A DNA stretch of 64,000 bases from Sinonovacula constricta (lineage: Eukaryota; Mollusca; Bivalvia; Cardiida; Solecurtidae), in assembly GCA_007844125.1 (NCBI GenBank), contig CM017573.1:1264293-1328292 (forward strand), written 5' to 3'. Below, piece after piece: positions 38,390-51,100 of this stretch; within the stretch, counting starts at the first letter, position 1; each line of letters begins with the position of its first letter. The notes under the pieces are model-generated. The model saw only the letters and a program-made list of their open reading frames with translations. It was not told where the DNA came from and did not search any database. A program made the translations under genes and the position numbers.

Positions 38390-41300
38390 GTAAATCTTCC
38401 CACATGACATTCTGTATTTTTGCAGTTTTATATTTATAAAACTTTTTGTGATAAATTCAACTGATGTGGGTGTGTGTATGTGTAATGGGGGTTATTAACT
38501 AATGAAACAAGTTGGGTTTAGACTTTCTGGTTAGTTAAAGAAAAGAAAATTAAAGTATATTTTAATGGTTATATACATGTAATTAAATGCTCTAATTGCA
38601 TTTATCCAAAATTATCCAACAAACACCATGTAAGAAAGAAAAAGTCAAAATAAATGCTCTTTAAATAAAATAAGAGTAAATGTTTAAATTTAAGTTAAGA
38701 TGCATTTCTATAAAGACTTACATAAACAACAAGTTAATATGTATATTACATGAATGTACAAAAGGAAGTGTCACTTGATAATATCATTCAGCAATCTTCG
38801 AACATCTGCCATAATATAACAGGAAATATCAGGAAACAGACCTCAACTATTTCAGTACTTGAGAGTATGATGTAAGTTTGATAATACTTGAATGCTAAAC
38901 TTAAATCTTCATGTATTTGCAACAAATATGTTCTTGGTCCGACTAGGGCAACAGTTATCATGAAATCCAACCTAAAACCATCAAACTTGATTATATCAGT
39001 GAGTACAATTTATAGGGACTTTAGCACACAAAAACGTACAAAATATCAGAAATAATTGAACACAAAAAAAAAACATTTGTTTGTCATGAGTGACTAATGA
39101 TTAAAAAAATAACAAAACGTTTTACAAACATTCTTCATGCAATTTAACAACAAACACGTAATGCATCCTTTTGTAAACAAAGCATTTTAGAGAAAAAGGC
39201 ATTTAAGTATGCACGGCAATTAGGGTAAAATAAGTTAAAGTTAAAGAATTTTACCACATCCTGATCATTACACTTTCCAGTTTTATTTGTTTTATTTTGT
39301 TTTATCAAAAAACAGGCTCAGGTAGCATGAGATTTGACAGGTAAGGGGCAGGTCGGGGAGTTGGGGGGGAGGGGGGGGGGGGGGGGGGGGGGGGCGGCGA
39401 GGGGATAACAGTTACTGCACCTCATAACATTTATATAGGCGAAGCTGATTTATGGAATAAAATGGTCCGTTTTCCTATGTATTCAATTATCTTTCAGTTA
39501 GACGGGTGTAAGGTAATATATATTTTTAATATTAACATAAAGTAATATATATTTTTAATTATTTATATAGTTCTATCTTGGAATTATTTAGTATTTGGCC
39601 TAAAAATACAGAATGTTGAGACACTAATGTAACAACAGTCACTTTCAAAGTGACTTAATTTTAATGTGTAAATATTATATATGCACTGTATATCATTTAA
39701 AGCACTTAACATTTTATGATCAGGTTTATAAAATAGTACAAATCCATCCCAGGAGTGTTCATATTAATTATTAAAAGAAAACTAACTAGGACCACACATA
39801 AATGATACCTCTTCCAATTCACATTTTATGGTAAGCCTACTGAACTACAACAAGGACGCTGAATAGGTTGAAATATAATTTTGACTTAGGAAGGGTTGTA
39901 AAACCCTTGTGTTTTAAAGCAGTGATGTGTGAAGCACAAATGTAGGGGTCAGTGTACTGGTAAATTGAGTGGGTGGAGAAGAAGGGATGATAACAGTTAT
40001 CAACTAGGAGGAAATCAATTTTGCATGCAACTTTAAACATAATACACACAAATTATGTATATTAGTATAATGTTGGTTCATTCTGAACTCAGTTTTCCAA
40101 GAAACTTGAGTTCATTCAAACAGAACAGGCTAAAGTAACAATAAAAAATAATAAATGCATTTAAATGTGAAAAACAAGGAACTTGCTTCACTTCTGTTAA
40201 AGAACTATGTTCAAAACTGTTTTATTTTTAATAAATGGATACAAAGACTTTCACAAAGTAAATGAATTTCAATAAGTTTGAAAATTTGTATCAGAATATT
40301 AATTATTTGTAGGAAACAATATTTTCAGCTCAAAATTATTATGTTATTTTGTTCTATTTAAAATGGTATTTTATACCCTTTTATAAAGAAGATATGCAAG
40401 CTTAAAGTTTCTTATATCAATGCTTTATGTAAGTAATATGCACATTTATAACTTTATAAACGTGCAAAAAATAAAAACATAAATTCCAAACAATATTAAA
40501 AAATGAATCATTTATATTACACATCACATCTACAAATACCAACAGAGGTATATTATGGTTATGACAAACTGAATATCTAAGATGTACATCATGTGTTAAG
40601 ATCTTGTAAATGCTTGCCAAGGCTACACAAAATAAGTCCATAACTAGAATAACCATACAAAATAGAAGTATACTTTAAAAAGTTTATCTTCATCATGTCC
40701 ATGATAATGAAATATTATTTTTACTTATTTTGTTATTCAGGAACAAAGAACGACACATTTAAAACTGTTTTTATAGGTTTTATCATCCAACCAACCTGAT
40801 TACAGTTATCTGGAGATCGTGTCCACGTGTCCACAGCATGCCATGACCACTGGTATGATACCACACCCTGACACTGGGTCAACCAGATGTGGACCTACCC
40901 TTATCTTTGCTTGAGAATTAGCACGCGAGCTATACCATTGCCTGTTTGCCTCGATATATATGATTGGTTAGTTAGTTTTTATGTCACAAGTCCATTTGAC
41001 ATTATTGTCAGTTATTTTATCAACCAATCAGATCAAAACACTGGGTCAAGTGAATTGCTGCAGAGCTGTCTAAACCCTGAAAAAAAGGAAGCAATTAACA
41101 TGTTAAAAGTTAAAGCGAACATTTACAAAAGCTATCAATATAGGTTATAGGTAATACGAAGTATTAGTCTACTTTCAAGCTACTGCTCGTTCAGCCGACT
41201 TTACAGTTTAAACCTTGGTCATTAGGTGTGTTCGTCAATCCTGTACTATGACAGCCGACACATGGCACTGAGAAGTTATATTACTGACCCAAATAACCCT

Positions 41301-42166
41301 CCCAGGTACCCATTTATACACCTGGGTGGACTGGAACAATTCCAGGTTAATTTCCTGCTCAAGAAAATTACCAACGATCTGTCACACATAGGCATATTGT
41401 GAAGTGTTTGGTAGTATTATAAAAGCGTGACAGTCATTGCATGCAAATCTCTAACCAGTATGAACATGCAATACAAATTTCGAAGTCCACCCAGGCCATA
41501 TCTTTTAGAAATCATTTGCCAAGAACAATCACAACTGTATCCTTGCTAGAGCATTAGCAAGGGAGCTTAACCACTACCATTTGTAGGCACTTGAGGCCTA
41601 GTTTATTTAGAATTTATGCTCTACCGACTTTGCTAGTCATGTAATGAGATCTTGCTTTGTCTACATCAATACTGGTTTAAAAAGAATACAATAACAAAAA
41701 CTGTTCTGAACATTGTAAATGCAAGTAGAACTGTAAGCCCACTCAGTCACTGTCATAAGTCCATACCTTAAATAAAGCTAAAAGGAGAATTGCTCCTGCA
41801 ATTTATATCTTAACAAAAACAGAGGATGCCCAGGTTGCCATGGTTGCCTACTTAAGAAAATTTCATCAAATTACACACAGCTGCAGGGGAAGAAACCAGG
41901 ACTGAATTGTCACAATGAAAGGACAGACAGTTGGACAGATGGACAAACGGATCCCACAACACTTAATTGTGGACTGTGCAATAATTCATAACAGTCTGTT
42001 ATTAATATTCAACTTTGCTTAAACTTTATCACTTAAAACTGCATGAATAACTAAAGAAAATTAAATACAAAGTCATGTTAACAATGTTCAAAATCTCACT
42101 GAGCTAAGTGGTGGCAGAGGTTAAGGTTAAGTGCCAATTTATCAAGAGGAAGTTTTTGCTACCTAC
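38390..42166. other. AT-rich intergenic region between convergent genes
   Basis: No coding similarity is seen. It holds a G-rich homopolymer at 39360-39395, a diverged family-C-like repeat at about 40778-40950, and a repeat-like stretch at 41290-41590 (acccatttatacacctgggt, then cttaaccactacc) resembling a decayed tRNA-type SINE. Any 3' untranslated region or last short exon of ARMC8 would lie in the right part. A minus-strand frame ending near 38771 (MADVRRLLNDIIK) is too short to assign. Confidence 0.5.
39364..39395. repeat. Poly-G run
   Basis: About 30 G residues with one A and one C. Length is likely unstable and may be misassembled. Confidence 0.9.
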
Positions 42167-45100
42167 TTATCAAATAAGATGGAGTCATTTGTGCTGAGCA
42201 ATTGTTGCAGTAATTGTTGAACTCCCATCTCACGTAGTTTAGCCTGCCGAGTATATGCTCCTGTAAAGGGTTATACAATAAATATTGTTTTATAGTCTTG
42301 TCTTTCTAATACTATTATTATAATGCAACAATAGTAAGTGATAAATGTTTAATAAAAATTCTTCTGCCAAATGATACTGTATATACTTGCATATGTATAT
42401 AACAAAAACTTTGAAGACAAATGTTACAACAGGAACAAATGTGTATCAGAACAAAAAGGCAATGATGACCTATATCAATCAACTGAGTGCCATCAACACA
42501 GTCAGCAAGCAATTATTAAACAGACCAGAATAATTTTGACACTTGTAATTGTAATGTTTACTGTAAATTGGCATATTTATATTGAATGCTTTTTTGTACA
42601 AAACATGGTACTATAGATATTGTAAAAGAAATATGCAACCATTATAGTATATGAAATATATATCTGTCAAAATGATCTTTATATAGATAAAAGTAACAAT
42701 AAAAAATATAACATGTTTCATTTCGTACTCTTACCTTCCTCTTCATTCCAAACTAGATTTGAGATGCAAAAGGTAGCAGCTATCTGGAGATTGACATTTT
42801 TGTAGAGCTGAAATGATAAAAATAATAAAATGGTTGAAATCCGATACTTGGCGTCACAATTCAATGAATGTAAGGATACTACTGACATATCATTCAATCC
42901 AGTCACTCTTTCTATAATTATATATTCAATGAGAAAAATGTTATGATACTTCCGACGGAGATGCATGGATGTCCACGCTGGATCAGATGACAATTAATGT
43001 CCCTTAAATCAGTTTAATATTCAGTTACTTTGCATTTTTATGAATGTGGAATGCGGATTGGGTCAGCATGTTTTCACACATTGTCAAAGAACTCAATTGT
43101 AGCATTCAAACTCAATGACATGATGTTAAGGATGACATAACGTTAGGTAAACAAGAAAAGTCGTTGATGCAAACCTTTAAAGGTGATGCAAACAATTGGA
43201 AGAGGTAAAGATATTAAAGAAATATAGGGCAAGTAACTAGGACATTTGAAACATTACGGTTTTAATTTGAAAGTTTTTAGTATACTATAAATCACGAGAA
43301 AAGGTATGTATTAACTATATTCCTGAGACTTTAACATGGTTTAAAACGAAATAAAAAGCAAAACCCGACACCATTTAAATAGGTTTTTTAAGATGCTTCA
43401 TATGTAGATGTTACATATGTAGAAAAAAAGTTGCAAAATTATTATAATTAATTAAAAAAGTAAAGTGTACCAGCAGAACTTGCACATGCGCAGCAGTCTT
43501 ATATTACACAAATAAGTATTGTTCAGATAGTATTTTTCTCAAACAAAGTATGTTTTTTCTTGCTCAGTATATTCAGAAGTTCTTCTGAAATTAGCAGAGG
43601 TCCAAAAATAAATATAAAAATAAATAAATAAAATAGAATGCCATTTACTGAACTAGGATCCGTATTTTATCAGGTTTAGAAAGTCCGCAAAACAAACTTT
43701 CCCAATGTGCAAATTTCAGTGAGCATTCCATATATAGGCATTGTGCTCCAGCACGTCACCAATTAGGTAAACATACATAAATGGATAGGCTTTGAAATGA
43801 AGATCATAATCCATCTACGCATTCAAAGAAAAGTCAGCACACTACTATATCACTGATATAGAGAGCTGATTGTGTGTCAACTTAAAAAATTATATAAAAG
43901 GATTTTATTTTTGAATTATTTTTTTTCATATGGTTAAAAGAGGACACATTTTTAAAAGTTTTAAATTTTTTATTATCATAAAGTAATGCATTAATAGATA
44001 AGAAAAAACACTTTAGTCTATGATGATTATCTGTCCCTGATTTCCACGTGGATCATGATCCACATTCTACATGTGCAACACATGCAAACCTGACACAAGG
44101 CAAGTCAGCTGTACTGGAAAACACCACATCAATTTGATGAAGCCAAAATAAAGAGATTGTGTCAGTTTGCCATGATTTTCCTTGATGAATCAGGACATAA
44201 TGAGACAGAAGTAATGACACATGCCATACATGAAGAACTGACATTTGCTGACAACCCAATACATTAATGGAATTTGATAAGCCTATGAAAAATATATTTG
44301 CAACATGAGCCACTTATAACAGTGAATGAGCGTTTGTCATCAGAAGATGACAGTTCACAGGGTGACCACTAATCCTTTAAAGCAAGTGACTGATTAATAC
44401 CTTAGTTGAAGGGTTGTCTAATATCGTATTAAGTAAGTGAAATATTAACCTGACTACAAATATATCTGCCATCTGCCTTATAGTTTTCCCAAATGTACAT
44501 AGCCAACAATGATTTTGGTGATGTTTGGAAAGGACTAACTTGTTTAAAGAAAATTTATTTGCCATCTTCCTATCTGTACTGATGGTTATTTTACAACTTT
44601 ATAGTCTTCAAATTTGTATAAACAAGAATGTGGAAAATAGATGTATTTTATTGTAAGAATAGACCCTAGTCTAAAATCCTTCCTGACATCAGGTTTCATT
44701 AGTTCTTATTTGATACATGTGAATGACTATCAATAAACATCCCTTTGATGTACATAGAGGTTAAGATGGCAGATTTATGACCCTGTCATAACAACTATCC
44801 CACTGGATCAGCCAACCCAATTTATACTACCAGTAGTTGAGTAACTAATTAATGTGAAACTTAACAATACACATATTCATGCCAGTAGATGACAATTCAA
44901 TTAGACTTATTAATGGCTTCTGTATTACATATTAACAATTGTTTGGGAAACCTTTGTTGCATTTCTAACAAACAGCACTCAATTATAATGACCTGTGCTT
45001 TATTCACAGTTTTCAAACCTTTTTTTAAAATATAAAGTAAAACATGAACTAGACCATTAATCATAAGATAAGCAATCTTCAAAATCCAATGATCCACAAA

Positions 45101-48100
45101 TGTTAATTTCTGTATCTGTGCATATAAAAAGATAATCATTAATGATTTCATATTAAAAGCTGGCAATAAGAATGATCATGACAAAACATGAGGTCACATT
45201 AACTTGCATTTACTTCAGTGCCTGTGGCTTAATTTATATATAGTTATATATTATTTATAGAGATGCTAATGAATATTCAAATATTCAAATATTAAGTCAG
45301 TATTCAAATAGAGATATTTGGATTGGAATATTTTATTGTTCTTATTCACTTTTGTTTGAAGTAAAATTGAAAGGGTATTTATTTTATTTTTTTCTTTAAT
45401 TTTCTGTTCTGCTATGTTCTCTCCAAATAACAACAATGTAAATCTACAGACTTTGTTACTGATTGTCACAGGTTTACTAAACACATTTAAACATCATGAG
45501 CTTACTATGTTTAAATATTTTTTATATATATTGGTTGGTATTTCATCAGTTTATCAACAGTCAGGTGATCCTGACACTTGCCAATCACAGTTTGTAAATG
45601 GTCACTTGTGTATTGGTAACCAGGTGTCCCTAATTGACATTGTATGGCTTCATGTTATGTCCATACAATACTCTTAGGGAGGACGAAATGCACACAAACC
45701 ACGCCCAATCGTGGTTAAATCCATAGCTACAATGATCGAGAACAGATCAGATCCAAAACATGAGATCGGACCATCAGAACTAAACTAAAGAACCAACAAC
45801 TGGAAATAGGACCGCAAACACCACAAGAATACAGAGATGCACGCCGAGCTTTAATCCCTATAGCAAAACAAGAGTAGGAAAAGGGAAACCAAACAAGAAT
45901 CATGGGAACCAAACTATTCATTTACAACATACCCAAGAAAAGATACGTTAATGGCAATGTGTGTGTGACGTTACAGCCAACATGTAGGACAGTCGTGAGA
46001 AGTATATAACTATAAGATCATGGAATGTTAACGGACTAGCAAGAAAAATAAATGACCCGGACTTTATCCAATATATACAACAATGTGATATAATATATCT
46101 TACAGAGACATGGCTTACAAAAAATACATATGTAAACCTTGACATAAATGATTATAAGTCAATTCATATATTTGGTAACAAAGCACATAATGTAAGCCGT
46201 GGTCGTTTTAGCGGCGGCATATCAATTTACTTCAAAGAATCTTTATCAATATATATATAGAAGTTGTTGAAAAAAAACTGTCTGGTATTAAATGGACGAA
46301 ATTAGATAAAACACTACTTGCTTGTAATGAAGACGTATTTATATGCAATGTATATATTCCACCATACACCTCAAATGTAATAAGGAACTTTGATTTTTTT
46401 GAAGAATTAGAAACAGGGGTAGAAAGATATAAACCTCATGGAAAATTATATAAGGTGATTTTAACAGGAGAACCTCGAATTGTAATGATTGTAATGATTT
46501 TGTTTCAAGCGAGGAATTCATTAATTTGAACAGCGAATATTTTTTTATGGATCACATGCAAATACAACCTCATATTACGGTAAACGACTATAGGAAATGT
46601 GTCGCAGCATATCGATGATAATTGCTAATGGCCGATATCATAAAGATGCAAATATAGGCAATTTCACTTTTTATTCACTTAATGGATCAAGTGTTGTTGA
46701 CTATCTTTTGTTAGATCCGGAAGACAACCAATACATACTATCTTTCGAAATTGAGCCTCCTAATGAGTTTTCAGATCACTGTAGTCTGCAATTATTGCTG
46801 CAGCGACAATCATATAAGCACTCGACCACTTACGATAACCAATCAAATGAGCGCACTAAAGTAAAATTTGATGCATTAAAAATTGATAAATTCAAAAATA
46901 TATTATCAAACAAGCATACTGAAATACAGCAGAGGTGTAGATTTTTTTTGGACCCACTTGCCCTGCAGGTCGAGTGAATGTGTAAGTGCACTCGCCCTTA
47001 CATTTTAAATAGAATTTCCAAGTGTCTACAACAAAGGTTTACACATGCCTTTCAAAACTATCATTATAATAAATGGATCAAGAAAGAGTAATGGACTAGA
47101 GATTAATTATCTTCTTTCACTCTTTCTTACTGTCTCGCTCGCTCTCTTTCTTTTTATCATCACCCCCACCTTGTGTAAAAAAACGTTATCTTCATTTGTT
47201 TCGACATTTTGACATATAGTTGGAAAATACATGCACTTGCAGCCTTGTTCTGATTTGGGAAACCCAGTGAGGATAAAAAATAAATCGCTGCTGTTACCTT
47301 TACATCAGAAACGTTCCGAATACACCGGAAATCGACCGAAATACCGGTAATCAAATTGTATTTTGTAAACAAAGTGAAAATATATTTTATTTTCCGAAGA
47401 AAACACATGTGCATTGCTGAAAATTTTACTTGCCTGGTCGGTCGATTGTTTCGGCCGCTTCACTCGACCCAATGGATCATTTACTCGCCATGGCGAGCGG
47501 TCGAGTGGAATTCTACACCTCTGTACAGCGTTACCTAGAATCCATTGACTCAGACACCGATATCAACTCCATAACACGGTCTTTCACATCAATTGTTCAA
47601 GAATGCACATTAAACATATTTGGGAAAACATATACTAATAATCAATTTCGAAGCAATCCAAGCAACACCAAAAAAACATGGTTTGATCACATGTGCTATG
47701 ACGCATGCAAACAGTTTAACAGCGCAAGGAACATAGTTTTAAGGAATCAATCGGACAGTAATGCGAGATGTGAATACCTTAGAAAAAAATACATTTACTT
47801 AAAAATTAAACGCACCAATAAATATTATGCGTAGCAACTTTTATGTTACACGCTCTTGATATTACACACTACATGTATAGATTTATACGAGGTTGTGATT
47901 TTTGTTGTTATTTTCCAACCGTTTTTTTTAATTGTTGTAATCAATAAAATTACAACCTTATGTCTAGTGCAAATAAAATAAAACAAACAATGTGTTTATT
48001 GTCTTATTTTTAATTGTAAAAAAGAACTATTTCTTACAGCCGAATTACTCTATGCACGTGCATGAATTTTGTATATGGTATTAGCATGTCAGATCATGTA

Positions 48101-51100
48101 GGGGAGGAGCAATAGTGGTAAATTTAAATGTTTCCCTTTTTAATCCATTTGAAAAAAAAACTGTTGAAGGTGGGATAAAAAGAATACCAGGTTAGTGTTG
48201 ATATAGATAAAGTTTACCATGCTCGGCCTCGCATGATAACATTTATCTATATCAACACTAACCTGGTATCCTCTATATCCTCAACATGATAACAAGTAAT
48301 TTGTATAATTATACAGTAATGTCTTTAAGGCTGATAGCTATATGTGGTACTTGATGAAGCAATGTTTATGTACGTTTTTGGGGTGTTTCTAGCATAGTTT
48401 TGTTTTGATTAAACATACACCTCATGTTATTGCTCACTTAAGTGCAGTGATCAATACATTATGGGGTTTTAACTTTGCAGGTTTTTATAATACTTAAGAA
48501 CACCACTGAGGCAGTCAGCTGAGAAATAAACATTACATTGTTTGTAGCTTTGTGACATGGGTTCCTTTAAACCTCCTCAATTTCCTAAAATGAGGAGAAA
48601 TTACATGTAAAGTGTAGTTACCATATAGTTCATGAGTTTCTTTAGCATGTCTTCATTACTCATAATGAATTCTTTAGCCTGGTCCCCATCTGCTACATTT
48701 CCAAGGATACACAGAGTCTGTAAAGCAGGGAACCAAAATATTCGCAATTAGTTTTGATGTTTAATGGATGAAAAAAAAACGTAAAAGTAATTTATTTAAA
48801 CAGTAATAGTAATTAGCTTAGTTAAGTAAAAATGTTAGCAACAAGACTGAATTCCTATTTTCAAAGTCAGTCTTTTGTACAATAATTCTTCAATAAGTAA
48901 AGCAGACAAGAAATACTTATATGTCGAACGTTATATTTTTTTAAAGATGGATTAAAAACAATTTACTACTAAAAGTGAGGAAAATGTTACATAGTAGAAA
49001 TATCATAAAACTTTAATTCATAAATTTTATTATTGGTATACTGCAACCACGAGTACCACACTACCCCTATCACATATAAACAGACAACACCTTTTTTTAG
49101 GCATCTCCATGTCAGAGGTCACATTTGCATTTACCAAAAAGAATGGGATTGATGAACCAAATTATTAAATTTGAAATATTGTTTTAAAAATAGTATTAGT
49201 ATAACAATATAGTTTTATTCTGATAAAAAAGTATAAGGAATATTTATGGTTAAAAATAAATTGCTTTTAAATTTTATGGAACATTTTTACATAATATTGA
49301 TGTACACAAGCATGATCATTTTTCTTTTTCGAAATACATCGTGCTACCAATTATTATCATTACAGCAACATTCAGCTACTTTGGTGGAGAAAGAACCAAG
49401 ACAAATGTCTTGGTAGAACCACCAGCACATGGCAGATCAGCCGAAAGACCTTCCTATGATAGATCCTTTGCCCTGAACGGGACTTGAACCTATGCAGTGA
49501 GAGGCTAAGCAGACAGAGAAGTTACAAATCTATGGCTCTACCACTATGCCATGGTTACCCCATCATGATATCAATTAAAGCCATGTAATGTTGTTTCTGT
49601 AGCACAGTAAAAAAGTAGCCATCGTATGGTGTGCCATTTAAGCCATCTTTACCAACCTGTTCTTTGATCTCAGGTGAGTGGTCTCCCTCTAGAATAAAGA
49701 TAACGGCCTGCATTATCTGGTTCCCATACACACTCATCGTGTTGTCTATGTGCTGAAATTGGTGGGTTAGGGCTGTGTAAGTGTTTTGTTCCCAATTATA
49801 GAATTACAATCCTACTACCACCATGGTGGGATTCTGTGAAACATGTTGCATTTGATCCAAACAAAGACTGACATAAGCTGGTTCTGATACCCACTTATCA
49901 AGCTGTCAATGTGCTGAGATGGTTGGATTTGTTGGCTTATTGGTCTAATTACAAACTTAAATATTGTAATTAGACAATAAAATACAGTGCAGCTGGGCTG
50001 AGCACTGATAATTGGCCTGAATAAACTCACAATTAAATTGAAAATTACTGTTTAATGGAAATGTCTGACTCAATGAAAATCAAAGTAGTAATAAGGTAAA
50101 GACATACTGCTTTATTAGAGAGAAGGTTACGCAGCAATCCAAGCGTCTTCATGAGAATGTTGGGATCAGGGTCAGAAAGAAGCCTGAATAACTGCTCTGT
50201 TCCCATGGCCTCAACAACCTGTGATTTCTCATTCTGTTCTGCCTTAAATGTAAGGTTCTGAAAAAAGACGACCAGCTCAAGTTATTAAGGAGTATTTAAA
50301 GCTTAATTAATTCAACAATGACATTGTTATAAATGACAATGCATATAGAAAATAATGTTATAATATTAGCTCCAGAGGCTGCAGATGTTGATGTCGCATG
50401 CACCAATAATGCCATGCTGATAATACTTAATAGCTCACAATGAGGTCAAATTGAAGTGTAAATGTTTGATTTTTTGACATTCAGTAGTTAAAAATCTATA
50501 GATCGTGTACACAGATATATTTTATGATATGTGCTTTATGATAAAAAAGACACACCTATGTGTAAGCTTTTGGAATTTGTCCCAAAACTTTCTGAACACA
50601 CCTATCTTGATATTGTAAGTGTATGTCAGTATGCCTGAACATAAATGAGGATATGTTACCAGGTGAACGTTTATATTACCATGAGTCCCCAGATACCATT
50701 GAGACGCAGACCAGGATCTGGTTGAGATGTCAGATTCACCAGGATATTGATGGCACCAGACTCTAGCAGGTACTGAAACATACAGAGACAATATATGTAT
50801 GTATACCTCAGTGGCATATATTGGGTGGTGGTTCTAACCAGACACATGTTTTCCCCACCAATAATTAGCCGGACAATATCATTCTGACCATAACTGTGCC
50901 AGTACAATGTAATTTTTTTTAAAAAGTGATGCTTTTACTTGATAATATCTTTCGCAAACAATAGAGTATTCAACAAAATGTTTGACTCATTGTAAAAGCA
51001 GTATGCCTATTCAAAACAATCTTAATAAGAATTCTTTATGCATGCTTCATATAATAATGTAATTATGCAAACAACCTCATTGTCCAAAAATATTAATGAT

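Noticed and set aside
39364..39395. G-quadruplex regulatory element at the poly-G run
   Set aside because: A plain homopolymer in intergenic DNA. Folding is possible, but nothing ties it to a promoter, and its length may be an assembly error.
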